From assembly GCA_041741535.1 (NCBI GenBank), contig JBGSJV010000194.1, positions 1-64,000 on the forward strand: a stretch of DNA of 64,000 nt. The letters are read 5' to 3'. The first letter of the stretch is position 1, and every line of letters begins with the position of its first letter. The notes under the pieces are model-generated. The model worked only from the letters and a program-made list of their open reading frames with translations. It did not search any database and had not been told where the DNA came from. The translations under genes and the position numbers were made by a program. The stretch is from M30B19 sp041741535 (lineage in GTDB: Bacteria; Planctomycetota; Planctomycetia; Pirellulales; Pirellulaceae). Of this stretch, positions 34,274 to 43,703 are shown one piece after another.

Positions 34274-37092
34274 TGACGCCTTCGCCTGCTAATCCTAATG
34301 ACGGTGAATTGCGTCAAGCCAACGTCTTGCAAAACAACTATCACCGCCCCAACTTCCCGTGGGTTTGTGGCAACGCCTCTATTGGTGAACCTTGTTGGAC
34401 AGGGCCAACCGCGGATGGATCTTGCGGGTGTCGCGCGGAGTGTTACCCGATCGCGCGGGGCAGCGGATGGGCTTGCAGTCGGCCGCTGCATCGCGGCGGA
34501 ACCTGCTCCGAAGGACCCACGAAAGACGGACGATGTTGCAATGAGCGACCGCCGTGTGTCCCGCGACGTTCACTTCGTTCACAACGACAACGGCTGTCAT
34601 TTGCTCTGTTGAGTATGACGCTGGGGATTGGTCTGATCATCTATGGCAGTGGGCGAACGTACGATGTCATCGCACCGGGGCCCCTAAGTTCGCCACACGC
34701 AGAGCGGTTGGCTCACCAAGGAAACGATCGGTGCGCCTCCTGTCATCCCCAAGCCCATCAGAGTCTTGGGCAGTGGGTTGGCGGCATGCTCGGTGGCGGA
34801 ACTGGCGAGAAGAACATCACCCAAACGGACTTGTGTCTCAACTGTCACCAACGCGACATGTCCCGGGAACACTCTCGATTGGCTCATAATGTTGCACCGA
34901 CGGACTTGGCTAAACTTAGTGAGGATGTATTGAACCGGAGCGAATCAAGTTCGGGGTCGATCCGCCAAGTTTCCAGTCGGATGGTGTTTGGTGCCCCGTT
35001 CAAGAACGGCCAGCCCATTGCTTGCGCCACCTGCCATCGCGAACATCATGGCCAAGCCATCGATATGAAGGCCATGACCGATCAACAGTGCCAATCTTGT
35101 CACGGTCAGAATTTTCATAGTTTCGAGTTGGATCATCCAGAGTTCAATAACTGGCCGCAGGTCGCAGGGCAGGGCATTCGATTTGATCACAGCAGCCACC
35201 ACTTCAAGCACTTTCCGCAAGGCAACCGACCGTTCGAGTGTTCGCAATGCCATCGTGATGATCGGCAAGGTAATGTTCAGCAGTTGGTTGGATTCGAGCA
35301 AGCATGTGGGGCGTGTCACCAAGGGGCGATTGACCTCAGTATCGAACGAGGGTTTGCGTTGTTGCAGTTGCCGTCGTTGGATGTTGACGCCTTGCGAGCG
35401 TCGCAACAAGACGTGGGACAATGGCCTGCTGAGTTGTCGCGAGGCTTCGATGGTCGCATCTCGCCACTTAGTGAGCTCCTACTTCGAGCAGACCCCGAAG
35501 CGGCGGCGGGACTGGCCGTCTTGGGTCCAGGTTTTGATTTTCTGGATTTAGATACTAGCGACGGAACCCATACCTTGGCTGCCGGACAAGTAGCCTGGGG
35601 TATCAAGCGATTGGTTGCGGATCTGTCCCTGCGAGGCAACGAGGCCATTCGGCAGCGGCTGCAGATCGTGTTGGAGCAGCCGATTGACGACCAGCGTTTG
35701 GTTCGCTTGTCACAGAATTTTTCGATGACCTTGGTTCAGGATTCTGCCGGGATTTGGTTTCCCCAGCTCTGGCAAGAACTCACGCCCGAACAAGTCACAC
35801 CCAAGTCTTCAATGCATCAGAAACGGCCCGCCGATCAAACAAATCAGGTTGCGGAATCTGCCCGGCTCGTTCTGCCAAATGATATCTTGGCGCGGATTTT
35901 GAATCCCGAGCTCGTCATGCCAGATGGCCCACAGGAGTTGTTGGCGGAAAATCCACTGCAGGGAGCGTATGGGGCAAGTTCTGTTTCCAACACACCGAGC
36001 CGGTCGGGGGCCGTAACAAATTCAACGCCGGCCGGTTCCGCGAATCCGTCGGTTTCAACCAACTTGACCACAGCGGCGGTTGCTCCATCGCGACCCGAGA
36101 CCAAACCAAATACTGCGAGCTCCTCAACCACAGTGAATCCCCCGCAGATTCCAACCTCGGATGACCCCAACTTATTGGCACAAAATCCTTTGTCTGGTTA
36201 CGGGAGCGGAACGGACACTTCATCTTCAGTGCCGCTGGAAGTGCCCGCCGAGCATCACCGTGCGAACGATCGTGAGATCGCGAACCCGCCCGCGTCAGGA
36301 TTGCCGAACAAGACTGTTCCTGGCGCGACAGCAAATCAAGAACCGCCAGCCCAACAATCAGGTACTGCGGATCCGTCATCGGCAACACCCAGCGTGATTG
36401 GAAAGTCCAAGCTTGTGGGTTGGGTTCGTGACGACGCTGGCTTTTCCTTGGATTACCATCTGCAAGGGCACGGCGACCTGTGGATGAAAGAATGGATTGA
36501 TGTACTGATTGAACGACAGTCGAGTGGGGCTCCCGAAGTTTGGTTGGCCTATTTGGTTGGGGAAATGGCAGCCCCCGACAAAGCGGGCAATTGTCTGTTA
36601 TGCCACGGGGACCGTTCGGGCTCCAATTTGACGGCCTCGGTGAACTGGGCCGCCCGCTATCGCGACCCAACGCTAAAGGGGTGGACGAAATTCAACCATC
36701 GACCACATACACTATTGCCGGGATTATCGGATTGCCGGTCGTGTCACCAGTTGCGAGAAACACCGGCAGGGCAGGACAGCCCGGCTTCGGCTGTGGCAAA
36801 TCGAAGGCCTGCCCCAACGGGAAGTTTCCATTGGGCGGGATTTTCGAAGTCCGCCGCGGATGGAACTGGGCAAGTTCAACTCGCCGCAGCATCGCTCGAC
36901 ACCGCGGTGCCCAATCCCTCCACGGAGCAAGGTCAACGCGGCCAAGATGGTAATCTACAAACTGCTGGGCATCGTTCGGACTTTCATTCGCTTACCAAGA
37001 CCCAGTGTGCCGCTTGTCATCAGTCGGGCAGTACTCGGAGTGGCTGCTCAACGTGTCACAACTACCACGTTGGCCAACGGGTCCAGAAGTAG
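34273..37092 (+). CDS. Decaheme cytochrome c with cysteine-rich N-terminal module
   Basis: Encodes 939 residues. The ATG at 34273 overlaps the preceding stop. The first 95 residues contain 10 Cys in two similar halves (consensus Cys-x2-Gly-Pro-Thr-x-Asp-Gly-x-Cys, at about 41-51 and 78-88). One membrane helix (about 108-124) follows, so the Cys-rich head is on the cytoplasmic side. The periplasmic part has 10 CXXCH sites at about 154, 188, 251, 273, 323, 345, 774, 821, 912 and 925, with a long Thr/Ser/Pro-rich linker between sixth and seventh. It is last of the five-gene operon and probably the main periplasmic electron wire. The Cys-rich head could hold an iron-sulfur cluster or zinc, which is inference. 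Confidence 0.88.
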   Translation: MTPSPANPNDGELRQANVLQNNYHRPNFPWVCGNASIGEPCWTGPTADGSCGCRAECYPIARGSGWACSRPLHRGGTCSEGPTKDGRCCNERPPCVPRRSLRSQRQRLSFALLSMTLGIGLIIYGSGRTYDVIAPGPLSSPHAERLAHQGNDRCASCHPQAHQSLGQWVGGMLGGGTGEKNITQTDLCLNCHQRDMSREHSRLAHNVAPTDLAKLSEDVLNRSESSSGSIRQVSSRMVFGAPFKNGQPIACATCHREHHGQAIDMKAMTDQQCQSCHGQNFHSFELDHPEFNNWPQVAGQGIRFDHSSHHFKHFPQGNRPFECSQCHRDDRQGNVQQLVGFEQACGACHQGAIDLSIERGFALLQLPSLDVDALRASQQDVGQWPAELSRGFDGRISPLSELLLRADPEAAAGLAVLGPGFDFLDLDTSDGTHTLAAGQVAWGIKRLVADLSLRGNEAIRQRLQIVLEQPIDDQRLVRLSQNFSMTLVQDSAGIWFPQLWQELTPEQVTPKSSMHQKRPADQTNQVAESARLVLPNDILARILNPELVMPDGPQELLAENPLQGAYGASSVSNTPSRSGAVTNSTPAGSANPSVSTNLTTAAVAPSRPETKPNTASSSTTVNPPQIPTSDDPNLLAQNPLSGYGSGTDTSSSVPLEVPAEHHRANDREIANPPASGLPNKTVPGATANQEPPAQQSGTADPSSATPSVIGKSKLVGWVRDDAGFSLDYHLQGHGDLWMKEWIDVLIERQSSGAPEVWLAYLVGEMAAPDKAGNCLLCHGDRSGSNLTASVNWAARYRDPTLKGWTKFNHRPHTLLPGLSDCRSCHQLRETPAGQDSPASAVANRRPAPTGSFHWAGFSKSAADGTGQVQLAAASLDTAVPNPSTEQGQRGQDGNLQTAGHRSDFHSLTKTQCAACHQSGSTRSGCSTCHNYHVGQRVQK

Positions 37093-37405
37093 TCTTTGGA
37101 CGAATGTTCTCCGTATCCAGCTCGGCATCGCCGCGCCGCGCGATAGAGCGTGGCGGAAATCCAGCCCGCCCATCGCTTTGGCGAGCGGTGCGACCTTCCA
37201 TCAAGCGGTGCCAAAGCTCGTATGGGTGCCGATCTCGAAAAGTTTACGAAATCCTGAGAATCTGAACCCAATATCTGAAATTTCTTGGCGAATGGCTCTG
37301 TGCAACGATGGATTGACCCGAGGTTGGGCCGGTCCCCGACGTGCCAGCGGTCGCAAGTAAAAAGTCCTGGCATCCAAGAGCTAACTCGTTACGGAGGAGT
37401 TTTCA
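37093..37405. other. Intergenic stretch after the redox operon
   Basis: About 313 bases, GC-rich, with no clear gene, terminator or repeat. A strong ribosome-binding site (GGAGGAG, 8 bases before the ATG) for the coiled-coil gene is at the right end. Confidence 0.4.
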
Positions 37406-38206
37406 ATGCTCAAGAAAACGTTACTAGTGGGTGGCAGCGTCGCTCTGGTCCTGGCGCTGCTCTTTGGGACTTCAGTAGTCCCGTATGCAAAATCAAGCTG
37501 GAGGAACGTCCAGGAACGCGTCCAGCAAGCCATTCCAATTCATGCTCAGATTGATGCGGCTCGCGAACAGATCCGAGACATCGGCCCAGAGATTCGTGAC
37601 ATGGTCGCGAAAGTGGCTCAGGAAAAAGTCGCGATTAGCGGTCTGGAAAAGGAAATTGAAGGTCTGGCCGCTCAAGTCAAGGACGAAGAGACCAAGATTG
37701 TTAGTCTGCGAAATCACCTGAAAACGGACGAGCAGCACTACGTCTCGAAAGGCCGAGCGTTCACGAACGATCAGGTTCGCAACGACTTGCAAAAACGCTT
37801 CGAACGTTTGAAGTCGACTCAAGGTCGGATGGAATCCATGCAGCAAGTCTTGGACGCTCGACAGGCTGCCTTGGACGCCGCCTTGGCCAAATTGGACGAA
37901 ACCAAAGCTCAGCGACATGAACTAGAAGTGATTGTTGAGGAGTTGGAAGCTCGGATGCGAGTCGTCGAAGTCCAGCAACAGGCCAATCATTTGAGCTTGG
38001 ACACCAGTCAACTGTCGTCGGCTCGAAAAATGATGAACGAGATCCGAGCTCGGATCGAAGCTGCCGAACAAGAAGCAAGCTTGATGCCGAAGTACCTGGG
38101 TGAGATCCCGGTCGAAACGACTGAAACCAGCGAAGATATTGAAACCCAAATCGACGCTTATTTCGGGCAAAACAGCGACGAGGACACTAGCCGCGTCAGT
38201 GGCTAA
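37406..38206 (+). CDS. Membrane-anchored coiled-coil protein
   Basis: Encodes 266 residues. One N-terminal hydrophobic helix (about residues 7-27) acts as an anchor or uncleaved signal. Residues about 45-230 are almost wholly heptad-like coiled coil (charged and Leu/Ile-rich, few Gly or Pro). The tail is acidic. No family is recognised. GGAGGAG 8 bases before the ATG supports the start. A strong terminator follows the gene. Possibly an envelope spacer or scaffold, inferred from its shape only. Confidence 0.75.
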   Translation: MLKKTLLVGGSVALVLALLFGTSVVPYAKSSWRNVQERVQQAIPIHAQIDAAREQIRDIGPEIRDMVAKVAQEKVAISGLEKEIEGLAAQVKDEETKIVSLRNHLKTDEQHYVSKGRAFTNDQVRNDLQKRFERLKSTQGRMESMQQVLDARQAALDAALAKLDETKAQRHELEVIVEELEARMRVVEVQQQANHLSLDTSQLSSARKMMNEIRARIEAAEQEASLMPKYLGEIPVETTETSEDIETQIDAYFGQNSDEDTSRVSG

Positions 38207-38322
38207 CCGAGGGGCGAAGAACGGCACATGCCTCGTGTCGTCCCACTCCGCTGCAACCAACCGTCTTGCCACCTGAGGGTGGCGAGAAGGTCGGTGAGTC
38301 CAAGCAGCCCGCTCGAATTCGC

Positions 38323-38356
38323 AAAAAGCGATGACTTTCTGGTCATCGCTTTTTTG
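38323..38356 (+). terminator. Rho-independent terminator of the coiled-coil gene
   Basis: Stem AAAAAGCGATGAC pairs with GTCATCGCTTTTT around a short loop, followed by more T. Located about 115 bases after the stop. Confidence 0.9.
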
Positions 38357-38678
38357 TTTTGTTTACGTGGAATAGTGCCGGATCGGCCGGAGCAGGGATG
38401 GCGGTCCTATTTTTCTGGTTTTCGCCGTCCCGAAGTTCTATCCCATGGGATAAACGTGGAACTTGGGGCAGATCACCCGCTCGCCTCCTTGTCAAAGCGG
38501 CGGAAATCAGGCAAACTACTCACCGGAATTTCCACTTCGGGGGCTCGGATCGGGTACGAAGCTCGGCTTCGCCAGCGAACCGCCAGAGCGCTCGTGGTGT
38601 CCTGAGAAAAGCGGTCCTGTTGCCCTAAAGTTGGGCGCGCGTACGGATCGATTTGGTTAATTCCTGACGTTACTGTCG

Positions 38679-38768
38679 TGGTTTGCTCCGCGAACCAATT
38701 CGGGTGACTGTCGTGGTTCGCTCCGCGAACCAAATGGCGCGATCCAACTTAGGATCGCAGAGCGATCC
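38679..38768. repeat. Three short hairpin repeats
   Basis: Two near-identical 19-base hairpins (38679-38697 and 38714-38732; second stem GGTTCGC/GCGAACC, loop TCC) sit in a 35-base direct repeat containing GACTGTCGTGG or ACTGTCGTGG. A third hairpin (38752-38768, GGATCGC/GCGATCC, loop AGA) has a different stem but the same geometry. All lie in the 590-base gap before tRNA-Ser; similar hairpins at 48187-48204, 60805-60821 and 40713-40726. Confidence 0.75.
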
Positions 38769-38795
38769 ACGACCGTTACCGGTCAAAAACAACTT

Positions 38796-38882
38796 GGAGA
38801 GATGGCAGAGTGGTCTATTGCACCGGCTTGCTAAGCCGGAGTGGGGTTTTCCTCACCGCAGGTTCGAATCCTGTTCTCTCCG
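38796..38882 (+). tRNA. tRNA-Ser(GCT)
   Basis: Acceptor GGAGAGA pairs with TCTCTCC. Anticodon stem CCGGC/GCCGG, loop TTGCTAA, anticodon GCT (reads AGC/AGU). Long variable arm typical of Ser. Discriminator G. CCA not encoded. Confidence 0.94.
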
Positions 38883-38993
38883 TTGGTGACGCAATTGTCC
38901 TAGCTGGTGGCCTTTGTCCTAGACTGATGGCCTTAAAATTGGGGGGCCTTACCGTGATCGGAAGGATCTGTCTCAGCGGTCCGATCCCAACAT

Positions 38994-39836
38994 TTAGGCC
39001 AACTTGCGGAACACAAACTCATAAACCGTTGGGCAATGAATAAAGCGATTGGGGTCTTTGCCAATCGCTCCAACCACGGCCGTTAATTCGTGGCAGTCGG
39101 TTTCAGTGATGTAGCCCATCGTCACTAGCTTCGGGGCATAGATCTGCCACCATAACTCAGGCCAATGGAACATCGTGTCATCACCCCGAGCAATCCGGGC
39201 GTGGTTCGTTAGGTGTTCGCAGACAAAACCATTTTCCGCGAACAATCTTGGTAGTTCCCCGGCAATGTCCGTATTGCCACCCCGATCTCGCCAGCTTTGC
39301 ATCGTCGCCTCGACCACTCGGTCGTGGACTGCCGACTTGGGAGCTACAGTCATTGATTCGTAGTCAAAATAATCGTGGATTACGACCGCTCCGCCGGGTT
39401 TTAGTGACTTGGCGATCCCGGCGACCACGGCATTGGGGTCCCGCACGAAGCACAACAACCATCGCACGTAAACAAAATCAAATGGCGGCTGGTCCGCCAA
39501 TAATTCGGGCAGTTCGTGAACATCGCCCACTCGGCCGCTGAGTTGGGGGAGATGTCGCGCGGACGCTTGTTGGTTCAGGTACTCAATAAATCTCGGCGAT
39601 TCGTCGACGCCAACCACGCAACCGCGGCGCGTGACCAATTGCGCCAGGTCATACGAAGCAAAACCGGGTCCACATCCCACATCCAACACGCGATGGCCCA
39701 TGCGAAGCTTAGCAATACGCCATGCGTGATGCGCGGCGTCGCACCACAATCGATGTTGAAACGCCAATCGTTCCAACTCATCAGCTCCAGTACCCAAAAC
39801 GTATTCGGACTCGTTTGTGTCGCTCAGTTGACTCAT
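38994..39836 (-). CDS. SAM-dependent methyltransferase
   Basis: Encodes 280 residues. Class I Rossmann methyltransferase: SAM motif I VLDVGCGPGFASYDLA (about 50-65), acidic motif II VVGVDESPRFIEYL, and LKPGGAVVIHDYFDYES. Substrate unknown; the family includes quinone, lipid and small-molecule enzymes. Its ATG overlaps the yebC-like stop by 4 bases (ATGA), so translation is probably coupled, but that does not reveal its substrate. Confidence 0.88.
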   Translation of the reverse strand: MSQLSDTNESEYVLGTGADELERLAFQHRLWCDAAHHAWRIAKLRMGHRVLDVGCGPGFASYDLAQLVTRRGCVVGVDESPRFIEYLNQQASARHLPQLSGRVGDVHELPELLADQPPFDFVYVRWLLCFVRDPNAVVAGIAKSLKPGGAVVIHDYFDYESMTVAPKSAVHDRVVEATMQSWRDRGGNTDIAGELPRLFAENGFVCEHLTNHARIARGDDTMFHWPELWWQIYAPKLVTMGYITETDCHELTAVVGAIGKDPNRFIHCPTVYEFVFRKLA

Positions 39837-40555
39837 GAGGGTAGCGTCGCGTTGTGATAGATTTCTTGCACGTCGTCGCAGTCGTTCAGCATATTCATGA
39901 ACTTCTCGAACATCGGCACGTCTTCGGCCGACAATTGGATACGACCTTGGGGAACAAAGCTGATTTCTTCCGTTTCAAAGGTCGAGTCCGGAAACGCTTG
40001 ATGCAAAGCTTGCCGAGCCTTCGCGAATTCCGACGCCGGAGCGAATACCGAGATCATCCCATCGGCGGACTCGACGTCGGAGACGTCCACATCGGCTTCC
40101 ATCAAGGCCTCCAAAACGGACTCCGAGTTTTCGCCAGGAAATTGAAAGATGGACAAATGGTCGAACAGGTGCGAGGTTGCTCCCGGCGCGCCCATCTTGA
40201 AGCCCGTTTTGGTAAAACAATTGCGCACGTCAGTTATCGTACGGTTGTAGTTGTCCGTCAGGCAATCGATCATCACCGAACAGCCACTGGGGCCGTAGCC
40301 TTCATACCGAGTCGGCACGAAGTCTTCGCCGCCGGCCCCCGATGCCTTCTCCAAGGCTTTTTCGATCACGTGGGCCGGAACCTGTTCCTTCTTCGCTTTG
40401 TCGATCATTAGTTTCAGGGCCCCATTGGCCACAGGATCGGCACCGCTGTTCTTCGCGCACACGTACAGTTGCTTGCCGTACTTCGAGTACAGTTTGGACT
40501 TCTGTGAGCTGGTCTTCATTATCGAGTGTTTGCGGTTTTCGAAATCTCGACCCAT
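39833..40555 (-). CDS. YebC/PmpR family protein (YeeN-like)
   Basis: Encodes 240 residues. The ATG at 40555 gives the family start MGRDFENRK; a frame extension to 40687 does not resemble it. The second block KLYSKYGKQLYVCAKNSGAD is closer to YeeN than to YebC. Other blocks are RYEGYGPSGCSVMID, NYNRTITDVRNCF, and the acidic C-terminus PMFEKFMNMLNDCDD. This family is annotated as DNA-binding regulators, while relatives help translate proline-rich stretches at the ribosome. It is cytoplasmic and leads a two-gene unit with the methyltransferase. Confidence 0.93.
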   Translation of the reverse strand: MGRDFENRKHSIMKTSSQKSKLYSKYGKQLYVCAKNSGADPVANGALKLMIDKAKKEQVPAHVIEKALEKASGAGGEDFVPTRYEGYGPSGCSVMIDCLTDNYNRTITDVRNCFTKTGFKMGAPGATSHLFDHLSIFQFPGENSESVLEALMEADVDVSDVESADGMISVFAPASEFAKARQALHQAFPDSTFETEEISFVPQGRIQLSAEDVPMFEKFMNMLNDCDDVQEIYHNATLPS

Positions 40556-40712
40556 AGCGTTTTGTCTCTTTGTAAATCCGATCGACTGTTCCAGGCCGCC
40601 AATACCATCAAGCCCGAAGAGCCGGATTTTAACCAACTTTGAAAATTCTGCCAACGTCCGGCATGGATCCCAAGCGACGTTTGCCAAAACAAGGGGGCGT
40701 CAGCGGACAGAC

Positions 40713-40735
40713 CTCGCTTTGGCGAGAGTCGCTAC
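40713..40735. repeat. Short hairpin plus conserved tail
   Basis: CTCGC, loop TTTG, GCGAG followed by AGTCGCTACATT. The tail resembles the ACGTACATT tails at 13426-13498. Lies just before the end of the DUF1598-like gene. Confidence 0.5.
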
Positions 40736-40746
40736 ATTACAAAGGC

Positions 40747-42174
40747 TCAATCCCACCACCAGGCCAATTCGTCGGCTGGAAAATTAATCTCGGCGGCCAA
40801 CTGCTCGAGTTCCTGCTTTGAATCCGTTTTGATAACCTCGGGACCCAGCGCGTCCTCAGGCGAGATCGAAACACCGCCGCCAACTGGAAAGACCAGCAAT
40901 CGATTCTTCCAAACGGCATTCGCCACGCAAGGAACTTGTTTGGCGGCGATTCGTTCGGGGCCATATTGTTGGTTTTCGTCCAGCAATTTGCCGCCGTTCC
41001 AATCAACCACCTCCCATGCTTCGACTTTCCTTAGCCATGCGGCCATCACCAACAGATCAACCAGCGTTTGCAGTTGAGCAAAAACGGCCTTCTCTTGAGC
41101 CAAGGTTCGATAATGTTTGGTGAACGAAGCCGCAAATTGCCTAGCCGCTCGCGGGGCGGCACCTGGGGCTTGAGCCGGTTGTCGTCCCGGCGGAAACACG
41201 ACCACATCTTCCGTATTCAACTGGATCCCTGGCCCGGCAATCCGAAGCGATCGCGCGTCTGCGGATTGCGTCAGGATCTCGTAATTGGGAGTCAGCCACC
41301 ACCGCTGCGCCCCGGAAAGAGGACTGTCGATGGCCGCAGAAAACGTGGTGATTTTTTGCGGAGCCGGTTCCAGCCCCACGGCCATCATTTTCATCCGATA
41401 ATCGGCCTCGATCATGATCAACGCCATCCGCGATTGCGGCGGAATTCCCCATACGCGGATGTTGGCTAGGCCAAGTCGATTGGCAAGTTCTTGCGGCGCC
41501 GTGCGTGCGAGTTCTGCTTGGCGAGCAACCGTGACTTGGGCGGGAATCTGGCGCACGTAATCGACGTAGGCCCGCAGGCCCGCCTCCGTCGGATCAATGG
41601 AACAGGCGATCCACGGACTTTGCGGAGCCCGGGGCGAGAAACATCGCAGCGCGGTCAACAAATCCTCAAGTTGGACCGTCGGGTGTCCGTCATCCCAAGC
41701 GCGATCTTGACCAGCCAAATCAGGGGTCCAATTGGCGGCCGGACCCGCGATGACAATGTCGCAGGAATCCGGCAGCAAGAACACTCCTTCAATCCGCTTC
41801 AAACCGGCCATGCATCGCAAGTCATCGGGCAGTGTTGCGGGATCGAGCCCGGCCAACCGCGTTTCCAAACGGCGCAGAGAGACCTTTCGCCACTTGGTCG
41901 TGTTGGCGATAGGGAGCCCTTGTCGGGGCCTCGCAGCCTGCATTCCCTGAATCGCCTCCGCACGACCGACCACATCAAACAATTGATGCCGCAGCAAACC
42001 TTCTGCATCGATGGAAACCCCAAACACGGGCTGTTGAACCGTGATTTGTTGCGAGAACGCCGAATCGACAAAACTAGCGAGGATCGCCAATGCAATGGCG
42101 GATGAACCAATTTGTCGAACCGTGCAGAAACGAACCCGACCCGAATTCCGTCGCGTCAACTGTAGAAGAGCCAT
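40747..42174 (-). CDS. Secreted planctomycete protein (DUF1598-like)
   Basis: Encodes 475 residues. Signal peptide (hydrophobic residues 22-38, cleavage near Ala-Phe-Ser). The middle has a run (RMALIMIEADYRMKMMAVGLEPA) and a C-terminal block EDALGPEVIKTDSKQELEQ that fit planctomycete DUF1598 proteins, from memory. Pro/Gln-rich linkers flank the core. No enzymatic residues are recognised. Probably extracytoplasmic. It is isolated from neighbours by more than 190 bases on each side, so likely its own transcript. Confidence 0.72.
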   Translation of the reverse strand: MALLQLTRRNSGRVRFCTVRQIGSSAIALAILASFVDSAFSQQITVQQPVFGVSIDAEGLLRHQLFDVVGRAEAIQGMQAARPRQGLPIANTTKWRKVSLRRLETRLAGLDPATLPDDLRCMAGLKRIEGVFLLPDSCDIVIAGPAANWTPDLAGQDRAWDDGHPTVQLEDLLTALRCFSPRAPQSPWIACSIDPTEAGLRAYVDYVRQIPAQVTVARQAELARTAPQELANRLGLANIRVWGIPPQSRMALIMIEADYRMKMMAVGLEPAPQKITTFSAAIDSPLSGAQRWWLTPNYEILTQSADARSLRIAGPGIQLNTEDVVVFPPGRQPAQAPGAAPRAARQFAASFTKHYRTLAQEKAVFAQLQTLVDLLVMAAWLRKVEAWEVVDWNGGKLLDENQQYGPERIAAKQVPCVANAVWKNRLLVFPVGGGVSISPEDALGPEVIKTDSKQELEQLAAEINFPADELAWWWD

Positions 42175-42465
42175 ATCGAAACTCCGTGGCGGTGCGGTTC
42201 TCTCAGACCCTGGACCGAGATAACCCGTTCAAAAACGTAAAGGTTCACGTGAATTAGGGGCCATGCAATAAGTCGTCTTGTCGACTCGTTGGAATCAAAT
42301 GCCTTCATGGGTTGCTCGCACGCTCCCGATTCAAATCGGAATAACTTGCGAAACGCACCAAACGTCAATTACGTGTACGGTTACGCGAAAACCACCAACC
42401 TTGCTCGAAATTCTAGCCCGCTCCCCAGCACAAAACAATCGGAAACAACTTCCGCAAGTTCATGA

Positions 42466-43128
42466 TCAAAGCCGGAACGTTGAGTCGCTATGACCTGTCA
42501 AAAAGCAAATTTGAAGGTTCAAGAACTGATCAGGATTGTCGCGCCATTTTTTGGCCATTACTTGGAGCGTGTGCCAACGTGTGATGTGGTTGGGCGACTC
42601 GAACTTTGGTTCTTCAGACGGTAAGTCCTCGAGTAGTTGCCGCCGAACCAGCATCGCGCGAACTTTTTGTGTTCTCACCGCCCCGGCTCGCTCACAAGTC
42701 AAACACAGGAGGTAATCTTCAACCTTTACGGGACGTCCCGCGTCCTGTCGGAGGTGCCCAATCGCAAATCTTTCGCTGATTTCGTTAAGCACCGCATTGA
42801 GGTAATACCAACGATCGGATTCTGGGATCGGAATCATTGGTTCGCTCGAGGTGGTTTGTTTGGCGAGCTCAATAAGTCGCGCAGTTGCTGTGCGATTGAG
42901 GAAAATATCGATCGCGTCCATTTCCAGGACGGTCCGAATCTTAAGTTGGCCGTCGCGGATGGACGTCAGCGAAACATTAAGTCGATCCAAAAACTCTCGC
43001 TTTTCCCACAAATTGCGGGAACGCTTGCCAGCGAGGTACGATGCGGCGCCGGCCGCCAACACGATCCAGATCAACTCCGGCCAATTGTTGGAGAGGTAAC
43101 TTAACAGAGACGTGATGATTTCTTGCAT
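42466..43128 (-). CDS. Membrane-anchored hypothetical protein
   Basis: Encodes 220 residues. One N-terminal membrane helix (about residues 14-34), then a basic stretch (GKRSRNLWEKREF) typical of the cytoplasmic side. The rest is mixed helix and strand with a Cys pair (CLTCERAG, about residues 142-149). No family recognised. Confidence 0.6.
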   Translation of the reverse strand: MQEIITSLLSYLSNNWPELIWIVLAAGAASYLAGKRSRNLWEKREFLDRLNVSLTSIRDGQLKIRTVLEMDAIDIFLNRTATARLIELAKQTTSSEPMIPIPESDRWYYLNAVLNEISERFAIGHLRQDAGRPVKVEDYLLCLTCERAGAVRTQKVRAMLVRRQLLEDLPSEEPKFESPNHITRWHTLQVMAKKWRDNPDQFLNLQICFLTGHSDSTFRL

Positions 43129-43232
43129 GATCAGGATTCCGCAAAAAGTTCGGACCGCACGTCAATTAGCCAAGGCCCACCAAAGAGTTGACGATGCAGT
43201 CAATAGCGCAAGAATGGCAAATACTCAAGAAG

Positions 43233-43306
43233 CGACGCGAACGGGGCTCGAACCCGCAACCTCTGGATCGACAGTCCAGTGCTCTAACCAATTGAGCTAC
43301 CGCGCC
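43233..43306 (-). tRNA. tRNA-Asp(GTC)
   Basis: On the minus strand the acceptor GGCGCGG pairs with TCGCGTC (with G-U pairs). Anticodon stem CTGGA/TCCAG, loop CTGTCGA, anticodon GTC. T-loop GTTCGAG. CCA not encoded. Confidence 0.92.
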
Positions 43307-43703
43307 ATGTTTTTCATGCCCAGGGTCCCGGCGAAAATCGTATTCGCGCCTTTGGCCCACCTGGACAGCTTTCGAAAACTTATCGTTCCGAACGGTCCGC
43401 CGATTTAACTAAAACCTCAAAAAATTATCAAGGGGGTCAGCGGTAATTTTTGCCAAACAGGCTCGCTTTGGTGGGAAATGAGGTGCGAGAGCAGGGTCCA
43501 GGTTGCCGGGGGCAGTGTTTGGGGTCTGGGTTTAGTTTGCTCGTGGACTGGGAACGCCTCGCTGGCCGTTGTTGGCCGAATTCCCGCCCAACCCGCTCTG
43601 CTAACCAGTTAGCTCCCTAGGGGCCTAGCGAACCCTCGAATTCACGGTATTGGCCAATAGGGGGCCTAAAAGACGGCACACCGGCGAGCGACACCAGCCA
43701 GGG
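43307..43703. other. Intergenic stretch with repeat copy 2
   Basis: About 400 bases without a gene. Holds the second copy (43601-43618) of the CTAACC-GTTAGCTCCCT repeat. No terminator is obvious after the TPR-like gene that ends at 43704. Confidence 0.4.
43601..43618. repeat. 18-base repeat (copy 2)
   Basis: CTAACCAGTTAGCTCCCT differs from the copy at 14489-14506 by one base, which breaks the perfect palindrome. Both copies lie downstream of genes. Confidence 0.55.
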
